NCBI GenBank assembly: GCA_947364395.1
Contig: CANASS010000010.1
Location: 1-51,031, forward strand
DNA length: 51,031 nucleotides
Direction: 5' to 3'
Source of the DNA: an uncultured bacterium
GTDB taxonomy: Bacteria; Bacillota; Clostridia; Oscillospirales; Oscillospiraceae
Shown here: positions 39,106 through 47,007 of the stretch, one piece after another
Numbering within the stretch: position 1 is the stretch's first letter
Layout of the letters: every line of letters starts with the position of its first letter
Made by a program: the position numbers and the translations under genes
The notes under the pieces: generated by a model
Database searches by the model: none
What the model was told of the DNA's origin: nothing
What the model saw: only the letters and a program-made list of their open reading frames with translations

Positions 39106-39150
39106 GAGAGAATTCCGCCCCCTGGCGGAGCGCCCGCCGCCGTTTCAAAA

Positions 39151-39166
39151 AAATGATATGTCATTT
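39151..39166. promoter_or_regulatory. Palindrome upstream of the RHH-fusion promoter
   Basis: AAATGA-tatg-TCATTT lies 13 bases before the -35. RHH antitoxins commonly bind such palindromes to repress their own promoter, so it is a candidate operator for the encoded RHH domain. Confidence 0.45.
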
Positions 39167-39179
39167 GTAAAGAAATATA

Positions 39180-39207
39180 TTGCTAATTGCTTTATATATG
39201 ATATAAT
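39180..39207 (+). promoter_or_regulatory. Promoter of the RHH-fusion gene
   Basis: TTGCTA (39180-39185), a 16-base spacer and TATAAT (39202-39207), in an A+T-rich stretch that contrasts with the surrounding DNA. Confidence 0.65.
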
Positions 39208-39234
39208 GAAGCTATGCTGAAGGGAGTGATTTCC

Positions 39235-40299
39235 ATGGGTCAGGTTATGATAAATTTCCGCATAGACGAGGAGACCAAACGGAGCATGGAACAGGCCTGC
39301 CGGGAGATGGGACTTACCATGACCACCACCTTCACCATTTTCGCAAAAAAAGTGGCCAAGGAAAAGCGGATTCCCTTTGAGATCACAGCGGAGCCCTGTT
39401 CCGCACAGCCCCGTCAGGCCCAGCGCCGCCCCGATGCGGCCCGGACGGACTACAGAGAGGAGCAATTTATGCTCACGCAAAAGCAGGAGCGTTTGGAGCT
39501 GCTGTGCGGGTCCATCCGCCGGTCCCTGACCGCCATCCATGTGGCGCTCCCCGCCTCCATCACCGGGCTGTCCATGGAGCGCATCCGGCTGCTGTGCGGC
39601 CACGAGCTGAAGGACAAGGCCGCCGCCGCTGTCAAGGCCTCCAGGGGGCTGTTCTCCGGCAAAGCCGCCGGGTCGCTGGCGGAAAAGGATCTGCGCATCC
39701 TGGACGAGTACGCGGAAGGCCTCTCCGGCATTGAGGCGGAGCTTCTGGACCTTGAGAAAACCTTGATCCCCGCCATGAAGCACTGGCAGGGCGGGGATAC
39801 GGACATATTCGCCCCTTATGAACGCCGTCTGGCCGACCTGTCCCAGCGGTTCGACCAGCTCCCGCCGGTGCTGAACCGCTTTTTGTGCTCCACCGCCTGC
39901 CGCAGCGGCGCGCAGATGGTCCAAGCCCGCATCCGGCAGGCCGCGGCGCCTGTGGAGACGCCCTACGTCCTGACGGCGCTGGACAGCCTGGAGGCCCTGG
40001 TCCTCCGCAGTTACGACGGCCTGGAACCCCAGACAAGAGCCCGCATGGAGTCCAGCTACCTCCAAACGCTGGAGCTTGTTTTGGCGGAGCTGGCCCGGGC
40101 CGAGCGGGAGGGAACAGACCCGGGCGGCAAAGCCGCCCTCTGCCTGCGGACGGTCAACGTGCTGTCCCAGGTGATTACCGACAGCGGCCGGGCCCGGCAG
40201 GAGTGGAGCCGCCGGAGCCTGGAGGCGGAAGTGGAGGCCCTGGAGCGCCTGGCCGCCATGCGGGGGGACGTGGCGGGCGGCCCCAGGCCGGAGGACTGA
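39235..40299 (+). CDS. RelB/DinJ-type RHH domain fused to an unknown helical domain
   Basis: The start ATG 39235 has AAGGGAG 8 bases upstream and gives 354 residues. Residues 1-~55 (MGQVMINFRIDEETKRSMEQ...GLTMTTTFTIFAKKVAKEKRIPFEI) are a ribbon-helix-helix domain of the RelB/DinJ antitoxin type: a beta strand that binds DNA, then two helices. After a linker, residues ~79-354 are almost entirely helical with Leu/Glu/Arg heptad-like patterns. I do not recognise this part. No toxin gene follows: the next gene is a flotillin 115 bases downstream on the same strand with no terminator between. A strong ribosome site and in-frame ATG (39469) sit exactly at the domain boundary, so a second, C-terminal product of 276-277 residues is possible. 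It could be a fused two-gene unit or a DNA-binding membrane-stress regulator. Confidence 0.75.
   Translation: MGQVMINFRIDEETKRSMEQACREMGLTMTTTFTIFAKKVAKEKRIPFEITAEPCSAQPRQAQRRPDAARTDYREEQFMLTQKQERLELLCGSIRRSLTAIHVALPASITGLSMERIRLLCGHELKDKAAAAVKASRGLFSGKAAGSLAEKDLRILDEYAEGLSGIEAELLDLEKTLIPAMKHWQGGDTDIFAPYERRLADLSQRFDQLPPVLNRFLCSTACRSGAQMVQARIRQAAAPVETPYVLTALDSLEALVLRSYDGLEPQTRARMESSYLQTLELVLAELARAEREGTDPGGKAALCLRTVNVLSQVITDSGRARQEWSRRSLEAEVEALERLAAMRGDVAGGPRPED
39454..39471 (+). promoter_or_regulatory. Internal ribosome site and in-frame ATG in the RHH-fusion gene
   Basis: AGAGAGGAG followed six bases later by ATG at 39469-39471, in frame at codon 79, just where the RHH domain and its linker end. 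Confidence 0.55.
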
Positions 40300-40414
40300 A
40301 CCCCGGCCCGAAGCAGATTCAAAAATTTCAAGCCGCCGAAGGCCCCTTCCCGGCTTGTCGCGCTTGCCGCATATAGAACATATCAACCCGTCACGTTTGA
40401 AAGGAGGAGTCCCC

Positions 40415-41932
40415 ATGCTTGAGCTTTTCATCAACGCCATCCCCTTTATCGCCATCGCCATCGTCATCCTGGTTATTGTCATGCTGGGCTATGTCAAGGC
40501 CCCGCCCGACCAGGCCTACATCATTTCCGGCCTCAAGAAAGAGAGCAAGGTCCTCATCGGCCGGGCCGGCATCCGCGTGCCTTTCCTGGAGCGGATGGAC
40601 CGGCTGTACCTGGGCCAGATGACGGTGGACATCAAAACGGAGCAGTCCGTGCCCACCAGCGACTTCATCAACGTCAACGTGGACGCCGTGGCCAAGGTGC
40701 GCATCTCCCCCCAGGCGGAGGGCATCAAGCTGGCGGCCAAGAACTTCCTGAACAAGCGCCCGGAGGAGATCACCCGTGACCTTCAGGACTCCCTTCAAGG
40801 CAATATGCGCGAGATCATCGGCACCCTGTCCCTTAAGGAGATCAACACCGACCGGGATTCCTTCTCCGACCAGGTGATGCAGAAGGCCAGCAAGGACATG
40901 GACAAGCTGGGCATTGAGATCTTATCCTGCAACATCCAGAACGTCACCGACGAAAACGGGCTCATCAAGGACCTGGGCGCGGACAACACCAGCCTGATTA
41001 AAAAGAACGCCGCCATCGCCAAGGCCCAGGCCGACCGGGATATCGCCATCGCCCAGGCCCAGGCCGAGCGGGAGTCCAACGAGGCCCGGGTCCAGGCCGA
41101 CACCCAGATCGCCCAGAAGCAGAACGAGCTGGAGATCCGCCGGGCCGAGCTGAAGATCATGGCCGACGGCAAGAAGGCCGAGGCCGACGCCGCCTACGAG
41201 ATCCAGAGCCAGGAGCAGCGCAAGAGCATCGAGACCGCCACCGTCAACGCGGAGATCGCCAAGACCCAGCGTCAGGCCGAGCTGAAGCAGGCCGAGGTGG
41301 AGGTGCAGAAGCAGACCCTGGAGGCGGAGATCCGGGCCAAGGCGGACGCCGACCGCTACCGCCAGCAGCAGGAGGCGGAGGCCGAGCTGTTCAAGCGCCA
41401 GAAAGACGCGGAGGCCGCCCGCTACGAGCAGGAGCAGAAGGCCGAGGCCGAGCGGAAAATCGCCGAGGCCCAAAAGTACGCCAGGGAGCAGGAGGCGGAG
41501 GGCATCGCCGCTGTGGGCAAGGCCGAAGCCGAGGCCATCCGGGCCAAGGCCCTGGCCGAGGCCGAGGGCATCGACAAAAAGGCGGAGGCCATGAAGAAAT
41601 ACGGCGAGGCCGCCGTGATCGAGATGGTGATGCAGGCCCTGCCCGAGATCGCCAAGTACGTGGCCCAGCCCCTGTCCAAGGTGGACAAGATCACCATGTA
41701 CGGCGAGGGCAACAGCGCCAAGCTGCTGGAGGACATCATCACCGGCACCTCCCAGGTCACCGAGGGCATCACCCAGAGCATGGGCATCGACGTGAAATCC
41801 CTGGTGGCCGGGATGCTGGGCGGCAGGCTGGCGGGCCGGGAGGACCAGACCATTGTCATCCAGGCTCCGACTCCCCCTCCGCAGGAGGAGTCCGCTCCCG
41901 CTGGGGAGGAGCGGACGGAACAGGCGGAGTGA
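40415..41932 (+). CDS. floT: Flotillin-family (SPFH) membrane scaffold protein
   Basis: This 505-residue protein organises membrane microdomains, by family knowledge. It has an N-terminal membrane segment (LFINAIPFIAIAIVILVIVMLGYV), a PHB/SPFH domain from about residue 30 to 200 (VKAPPDQAYIISG...VRVPFLERMDRLYLGQMTVDI), and a long Ala/Glu/Gln-rich coiled coil with repeated EA/AE heptads from about 210 to 410. The C-terminal segment IEMVMQALPEIAKYVAQPLSKVDKITMYG is typical of flotillin. ATG 40415 follows AAAGGAGGAG. A 20-codon longer frame has no site. No NfeD-like partner is adjacent, which is unusual because flotillins often sit beside nfeD. The gene ends at a strong terminator. Confidence 0.93.
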   Translation: MLELFINAIPFIAIAIVILVIVMLGYVKAPPDQAYIISGLKKESKVLIGRAGIRVPFLERMDRLYLGQMTVDIKTEQSVPTSDFINVNVDAVAKVRISPQAEGIKLAAKNFLNKRPEEITRDLQDSLQGNMREIIGTLSLKEINTDRDSFSDQVMQKASKDMDKLGIEILSCNIQNVTDENGLIKDLGADNTSLIKKNAAIAKAQADRDIAIAQAQAERESNEARVQADTQIAQKQNELEIRRAELKIMADGKKAEADAAYEIQSQEQRKSIETATVNAEIAKTQRQAELKQAEVEVQKQTLEAEIRAKADADRYRQQQEAEAELFKRQKDAEAARYEQEQKAEAERKIAEAQKYAREQEAEGIAAVGKAEAEAIRAKALAEAEGIDKKAEAMKKYGEAAVIEMVMQALPEIAKYVAQPLSKVDKITMYGEGNSAKLLEDIITGTSQVTEGITQSMGIDVKSLVAGMLGGRLAGREDQTIVIQAPTPPPQEESAPAGEERTEQAE

Positions 41933-42033
41933 CCAATTGCGGCGGGGCGGCCCACAGCGGCGGCCCCGCCCTTCTCTTCGGAACCGCCACCCCCACGGCC
42001 GCCCCCGTATATGCCGGGGGAACACAGAATCCC

Positions 42034-42075
42034 AAAAAGCAGCGCCGCCGGGCTCAGGCCCGGCGGCGCTTTTTC
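42034..42075. terminator. Intrinsic terminator after flotillin
   Basis: GCGCCGCCGGGc pairs with cCCCGGCGGCGC between AAAAAGC and TTTTT, and serves flotillin (plus) and the small membrane gene (minus). Confidence 0.92.
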
Positions 42076-42090
42076 AGGACAATTGGTCTC

Positions 42091-42525
42091 TTACCCTTCC
42101 TTGACGGATTTCACAAACCCGCTGGCCACCAGCAGCACACAGCCCAGCAGCAGGCAGGCCCATGCGGCGGCAGAGACGTAGAACACGCTCCAGCCCCCCT
42201 CGTTGGCGGAGTTGAAGGAGAACAGGCCGGCGATGAGCATGACCCGCTGGGCCACGGCCGCGCCGAAGGTGTAGCAGTACAGGGCGATGGCCCCCAGGAT
42301 GGACACGCTGCCCACCATGTCGAAGTTGCCCCAGCGGCTGGGGGCCAGGATGGCCAGGAGGCACAGCGCCACGCCCCCAAAGCCCGCCACGGCGATCAGC
42401 GCCGTGTTGGCCAGCGGGTTGTCCGCGCTGACCATGCCGCTGACGATGGTGAGGATGGTGCCCGCCAGGCCCAGAAGAGCGGCCAGAACGTTGAGATAGC
42501 CGCCGACATTCAATTTCTTCAGCAT
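42091..42525 (-). CDS. Small four-helix membrane protein of unknown function
   Basis: ATG 42523-42525 (MLKKLNVGG) follows AGGAGGGG and the reading frame almost touches the GH3 stop codon (42527), so it is translationally linked to the GH3 gene. The 144 residues hold four hydrophobic helices: YLNVLAALLGLAGTILTIVSGMV, TALIAVAGFGGVALCLLAILA, VSILGAIALYCYTFGAAVAQRVMLIAGLF and VFYVSAAAWACLLLGCVLLVASGFV. No enzyme motif is visible. Its role is probably tied to the anchored GH3, perhaps as a membrane partner. The family is not recognised. Confidence 0.8.
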   Translation of the reverse strand: MLKKLNVGGYLNVLAALLGLAGTILTIVSGMVSADNPLANTALIAVAGFGGVALCLLAILAPSRWGNFDMVGSVSILGAIALYCYTFGAAVAQRVMLIAGLFSFNSANEGGWSVFYVSAAAWACLLLGCVLLVASGFVKSVKEG

Positions 42526-42526
42526 A

Positions 42527-45500
42527 TCAGTTCCCCTCCTTTTTCTTGGTGGAGGACAGCACATACATGACGGCACAGGCCGCGGCCAGCACGCCGGAGC
42601 CGATCTCCAGGCCCATGTAGGCGGCCCGCCACCAGGTCATCCGGGAACCAAAGTGGGTGGTGGCGTTGTAGCGGTTCATCAGGTGGCTCTCGCTCCAGGC
42701 GAAGATGTTCTTGTGGACTGCGTCCTTCAGCTTCAGCTGGAGGTTGGCGTCCCCGTCGATGAGGTGGGCATTCAGAGGATCGCTGTACATCTGGTTGGTG
42801 AACAGGAAGCAGTTCTCCAGGGTGGTGGTGGTGTAGAAGCCGCCCTGTCCGCGGGTGTCGTAGCAGGTGGTGCCGGAGTTGAGCACGGCGGTCCACAGGT
42901 CCACATCGTCGTAGATGTCGGTGACGGCGTAGCCGATGAAGCCCCACTCGTTGGCCAGGATCTCGGTCATCAGGCCGTAGCTGGAGGTGCACTCAATGGC
43001 GCCGATCTTGGAGAAGGAGGTCATCAGGCCCCGCATGCCGGCGTCATAGTCGTCGGTGTCGTACTTGGTGGCCTCGAAGGCGATCTGGTAGGCCCGCAGC
43101 TCCACCTCCCGGGCGCGCTGCTCGGTCATCCAGGGGGACACGCCGCCCCGCTCGGACTCCTGGTCGTTGAAGGCGAAGTGCTTGGGGGCGGCCACCAGGC
43201 CGTACTCCAGCGCGCCGATGGCAAACTCCATGGCCGCCACGCCGGACAGCACCGGGTCCTCGGAATAATACTCGCCGTTGCGGCCGTTGTAGGCGTGGCG
43301 GTGGGTGTTCAGGCCGGGGCCCCACAGGATGTTGATGCCGGTGAACAGGGACTCGATGCCCTCAAACTGGCCCAGCTCATACATGAGCTCGGGGTTGAAG
43401 GTGGACGCGCCCATGGGGGCGTTGGCGAACACCTCGGGGTGCCAGTTGCCGTTGGGGTCGCTCTTGGGAATGGCCCAGGGGGCGTCCGGGTCCTTGGAGG
43501 CGCTCAGGTTGACGGCGATACCGTTGCCCGCGTTCTCGGTCATATAGGTCTCGATGGCCCCGATGGAGTCCGCGCCGGGGATGGACGGGCCGCCGAAGGA
43601 GAAGATATACATGGCCTCCTCCAGGGTGAGCTGGTCCAGCAGCTGGTCCCACTTGGGATCGTCGTAGGGCACGCCGTACATCTCGTAGAGCTTGATGCCG
43701 TTATCCACCCCCCACTTGATATCGGAGGTGTCGTCGTCGGTCTTAAGCTCATAGATTTTGCCGTTGAGGGCGTCGATGAGCTCGGGGCTGGTCAGGGTCA
43801 TGCTGTCATAGGTCTTGGGGAAGGTGCCCGCCCAGTCGGAACGGGTCAGATAGGTGACCTCCCCGGGCTGGTAGTAGTTCCAGTCGGAGTAGGGCAGCTG
43901 GTTGGAGATCTTGTAGCCGGTCTTGGACACGGAGAACATGGTCTTGGAGATGAAGCTCTCCGTCACGTTCTTTTTGCAGGCCTGGGCGGCGTCACCCTCG
44001 CCCACCATCTTGGACTTGTCCATGCCCTGCATGGCCATGATGGCGTTCAGGGCGTCGTGAGCGCCGTTGCCTACGGCGAAGTAATAGTCGCCCGGGTCCA
44101 TGATATAGGTGCCCTTGGTGCCGTCGCCGTTGTCGTGGCTCTCGTCATAGCTGGCGATATACTGCAGGTCCACCTTCACCTCCACGGTCTGGGAGTCGCC
44201 GGGGGCCAGCACATCGGTCTTTTCAAAATTCAGCAGCTGGATGGCGGACTTCTCCACGCCGCCCTCGATGTAGGGGGCCTGGCCATAGATCTGCACCGGG
44301 GTTTTGCCAGCGGCGGAGCCGGTGTTGGTCACCTTCACAGAGAAGGTGGCGAAGGCGCTGGGGGCGCCGTTCTCGCCGGTCCCGATCTCAAACTTGGGCT
44401 CGCCCTCAATGGCGTAGTCAAAGGTGGTGTAGCTCAGGCCGTAGCCGAAGCCGTAGGTCACCTCGTCGCCGTAGTTCCAATTGCCGCTGGAGGCGTAGGC
44501 TCCCACAGCGGAGTCGGCGTTTCCGGTTCCGGCCACACAGTCGTAGTACCGGGTCTCATAGTAGCGGTAGCCCACATAGATGCCCTCGGCCTCGATGGCG
44601 TAAGCGCCGGGGTTGAAGCCCAGCACGCCGCCGGTGCGGGTGATGGTGCCCTCGGTGTTGGTGTAGTACATCTTGCCCATGTTCTGCATGGCGGGGGCGG
44701 ACATATTCTGGGCGGTAAAGATGTCGAACAGGCCGCCGGAGGGGCTCACCCTGCCGCAGAGGACATCGGCCACGCCCAGCATGCCGTAGCAGCCGGGAGC
44801 GCCGATCCACAGGATGGCGTCCACGTCGGGGTCGTCCTTCAGGGAGCCAATCTCCACGGAGGCGGAGCTGGACACCAGAACGATCACCTTGTCGGAGCAC
44901 TCCTTGGCCAGCTCGATGGCGTCGCGCTCGTTCTTGGTCAGGGAGAAGGGCTCTCCGCTCTCAAAGTCCAGGCCGTCGGCCACGCCGCCGGGCAGGTAGT
45001 CCAGCTGCTCGCAGCTGGGCCGGGCGATGACCACGATGGCCGCGTCGCCGTACTGGGCAAAGCTGGACTTGTAGCCGGAGTTCACGCCCTCGATCTCACT
45101 GATCGAGGGCTCGCCGGGGTCGTAGACCTCGGCGGCGGGCTCGTTCTCATAGTGCACGTAGGTCTCGCCCAGCTTGTCGTAAATGTCGATCATGGTCTGG
45201 TTCAGGTTGTAGCCGGCTCCCTCAAACTCGAACTCGTCGCCGGTCCAGGGAGTGCCCACGGTGGGTCCCGGAGGGGCCCCGCGAGAGCCCACGGTCCAGG
45301 CCATGGTATTGGCGAAATCGGTTTTGCTCTGGCTCAGGGCCTGCTCCAGGCTGATGTAGCCGCCGAAGGCCTTCACACCGAAGCTGGAGCCCAGCAGGTT
45401 GCTGTGGGAGCGGATGCCGAACAGGGTCACATTGGACCCAGAGCCCAGAGGCAGCGCGCCGTTCTCATTTTTCAGCAGAACGCTGCCCTCCGCAGCCTCC

Positions 45501-45772
45501 CGGCGGCCCAGGTCGATGGCCGCCTGAATGAGGGCCTTGGAGTTGCCCGATCCGTCGGCATTTAAAAACTCCTCCGGGGGGGTATACTTGTCATAGAGCG
45601 GGTTGTCCGCGTTCTGTTCGGAGACAAAACCGGAACTGATTGTGCTCAGGGCGGTATCAATGGTGCCGGCGTTGGCCTCCAGGACGTTGCCCAGCAGCAG
45701 GGACACGCACAGCACAAAGACCAGCAGGGCGGTCAAGCCGCGCCACAGGCCGCGCTTTGTTCTCGCAAGCAT
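42527..45772 (-). CDS. Membrane-anchored circularly permuted GH3 beta-glycosidase
   Basis: This 1081-residue protein starts at ATG 45770-45772 behind GGAGGAG. An N-terminal signal or anchor helix (GLTALLVFVLCVSLLLGNVL) and a C-terminal helix (SGVLAAACAVMYVLSS) before KKKEGN suggest anchoring at both ends. The domain order is reversed from ordinary GH3. The GH3 C-domain comes first (EAAEGSVLLKNENGALPLGSGSNVTLFG, with PGGVAD and LVSSSASVEIGSL). A fibronectin-III-like domain follows (YGFGYGLSYTTFDY...FATFSVKVTNTGSAAGKTPVQIY). The GH3 TIM barrel comes last (LTLEEAMYIFSFGG...), with GFIGYAVTDIYDD holding the likely nucleophile Asp. Permuted GH3 enzymes are known from gut Clostridia and act on beta-linked glycosides. 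Substrate here is unknown. It is divergent from TetR and shares a promoter motif with the GH2 gene. Confidence 0.9.
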   Translation of the reverse strand: MLARTKRGLWRGLTALLVFVLCVSLLLGNVLEANAGTIDTALSTISSGFVSEQNADNPLYDKYTPPEEFLNADGSGNSKALIQAAIDLGRREAAEGSVLLKNENGALPLGSGSNVTLFGIRSHSNLLGSSFGVKAFGGYISLEQALSQSKTDFANTMAWTVGSRGAPPGPTVGTPWTGDEFEFEGAGYNLNQTMIDIYDKLGETYVHYENEPAAEVYDPGEPSISEIEGVNSGYKSSFAQYGDAAIVVIARPSCEQLDYLPGGVADGLDFESGEPFSLTKNERDAIELAKECSDKVIVLVSSSASVEIGSLKDDPDVDAILWIGAPGCYGMLGVADVLCGRVSPSGGLFDIFTAQNMSAPAMQNMGKMYYTNTEGTITRTGGVLGFNPGAYAIEAEGIYVGYRYYETRYYDCVAGTGNADSAVGAYASSGNWNYGDEVTYGFGYGLSYTTFDYAIEGEPKFEIGTGENGAPSAFATFSVKVTNTGSAAGKTPVQIYGQAPYIEGGVEKSAIQLLNFEKTDVLAPGDSQTVEVKVDLQYIASYDESHDNGDGTKGTYIMDPGDYYFAVGNGAHDALNAIMAMQGMDKSKMVGEGDAAQACKKNVTESFISKTMFSVSKTGYKISNQLPYSDWNYYQPGEVTYLTRSDWAGTFPKTYDSMTLTSPELIDALNGKIYELKTDDDTSDIKWGVDNGIKLYEMYGVPYDDPKWDQLLDQLTLEEAMYIFSFGGPSIPGADSIGAIETYMTENAGNGIAVNLSASKDPDAPWAIPKSDPNGNWHPEVFANAPMGASTFNPELMYELGQFEGIESLFTGINILWGPGLNTHRHAYNGRNGEYYSEDPVLSGVAAMEFAIGALEYGLVAAPKHFAFNDQESERGGVSPWMTEQRAREVELRAYQIAFEATKYDTDDYDAGMRGLMTSFSKIGAIECTSSYGLMTEILANEWGFIGYAVTDIYDDVDLWTAVLNSGTTCYDTRGQGGFYTTTTLENCFLFTNQMYSDPLNAHLIDGDANLQLKLKDAVHKNIFAWSESHLMNRYNATTHFGSRMTWWRAAYMGLEIGSGVLAAACAVMYVLSSTKKKEGN

Positions 45773-45980
45773 TTTTTCACTTCTCCTCCTCACAAAATTG
45801 TACCGGCAGACGCTCCCTCCGGCGGCCCCACGGCTTTGCCGCAGCAAACATCGCTGCTTCTTTACAAATACGGCTTGTTCAGCTCGTGGCACGGGGGCGC
45901 GGTTTCCTCCTTTCTCTGAATCGCGGATGCCGCCCGGAGAGGCCGGATACCGGCCACAGGAATCAACTGATTCTTTCGAT

Positions 45981-46009
45981 ATTATAGCCGGAGTTATGTC
46001 AATTGTCAA
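45981..46009 (-). promoter_or_regulatory. Promoter of the GH3 gene
   Basis: TTGACA (46004-46009), a 17-base spacer and TATAAT (45981-45986) on the minus strand. The -35 region reads TGTTGACAATTGACA, a direct TTGACA repeat that matches the GH2 promoter region. Confidence 0.85.
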
Positions 46010-46059
46010 CAGCTTCTTTGCCGCTCGCCCCGGTTTTCTTGTAAAAACCCACGATCTTA

Positions 46060-46088
46060 TTGACAAAATACCCGGAGCTCGGTAAGAT
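46060..46088 (+). promoter_or_regulatory. Promoter of the TetR-family gene
   Basis: TTGACA (46060-46065), a 17-base spacer and TAAGAT (46083-46088), divergent from the GH3 promoter with about 50 bases between the -35 boxes. Confidence 0.75.
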
Positions 46089-46124
46089 AAAGCATAGTAA
46101 ATCTGTATGATGGAGGGGAAGGCT

Positions 46125-46838
46125 ATGACCTGTCGAAATCACTCGACCCGGGACCGTATTCTGGCCGCGGCGGAGAAGCTGTTTGCGGAAAAGGGCTACA
46201 AGGAAACCACCACCCGGGAAATTGTGCGGGAGGCGGGCGCCAGCCTGTCCTCCCTCCAATCCCACTTCCAGGGAAAGGAGAGCGTCTATTTTCAAGTCAG
46301 GTGCAAGGCCATTGAGGAGCTCTACCAGTTCATGCGGCCCAGCATGGAGGAGGTGGAGTATATGGACAGCCAGGGGCTGCTGTACGGGGAGACGGCCTGG
46401 AACCTGCTGCATGAGCTTCTGTCCAAATACGCGGAGTGGTGCTTTGACATCAAAAACCGGCACACCATCACCCTGATCGGCCGGGAGATGCTGGACGGCT
46501 CCCCTGTCCAGGGTCTGCCGGAGGAGAAAATCGAGGCCACCTTTGCCGCCATCCAACAGCTCTGCCTGCGGTACGTGGGGGCGGAGGACGGGGATTGGGC
46601 CCATCTGCTGGGGCACACGCTCTTTTCCGCCATGCTGGGCATGACCCAGACCAGCCACCGGGACACCCGGCCGGAGGCGACCCATTTCAAGCTCCTCCAG
46701 TCCCAGCCCCAGGTCAAATACCAGGTCAAAAGCTATATCCTGCTCACCCTCCGGGCCTACCTGGACATACTCAAGACCCACCCCCAGGCGGAGCCCCCCT
46801 GGCCGGAGGGGCGGATTCCGTCGAATCAAGGGATATGA
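46125..46838 (+). CDS. TetR/AcrR-family transcriptional regulator
   Basis: ATG 46125 follows GGAGGGG and gives 237 residues. The N-terminal HTH is canonical: RDRILAAAEKLFAEKGYKETTTREIVREAGASLSSLQSHFQGKESVYFQV. The helical C-terminal ligand and dimer domain has the CecR/YbiH-like layout (DUF1956), with HTITLIGREMLDGSP. It probably represses the divergent GH3 gene and the downstream GH2/transporter genes and releases them on a sugar or glucuronide ligand. That role is inferred from position and from the shared promoter motif, and resembles the logic of UidR in enterobacteria without implying homology. Confidence 0.9.
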   Translation: MTCRNHSTRDRILAAAEKLFAEKGYKETTTREIVREAGASLSSLQSHFQGKESVYFQVRCKAIEELYQFMRPSMEEVEYMDSQGLLYGETAWNLLHELLSKYAEWCFDIKNRHTITLIGREMLDGSPVQGLPEEKIEATFAAIQQLCLRYVGAEDGDWAHLLGHTLFSAMLGMTQTSHRDTRPEATHFKLLQSQPQVKYQVKSYILLTLRAYLDILKTHPQAEPPWPEGRIPSNQGI

Positions 46839-46930
46839 GGGCCGGAGCGCCCTCCCCCCGCTTCCGGGTACAAGCGGCGGAATATTTGTAGGAAAGGTCC
46901 AAACGACTGGAAAACACGGGGCAATTCATG

Positions 46931-46959
46931 TTGACAACTGACAGGGGGCACATTATAAT
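46931..46959 (+). promoter_or_regulatory. Promoter of the GH2 gene
   Basis: TTGACA (46931-46936), a 17-base spacer and TATAAT (46954-46959). TGTTGACAACTGACA at the -35 matches the GH3 promoter in 14 of 15 positions. Confidence 0.85.
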
Positions 46960-47007
46960 GGTAAAGAATCATTTGATTCTTCCTGACGCAAACGGGGGCG
47001 CGGGAGG

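Noticed and set aside
39235..40299. A normal RelBE/DinJ-YafQ toxin-antitoxin pair
   Set aside because: No RelE/YafQ-like toxin follows. The frame continues into a large helical domain and then a flotillin.
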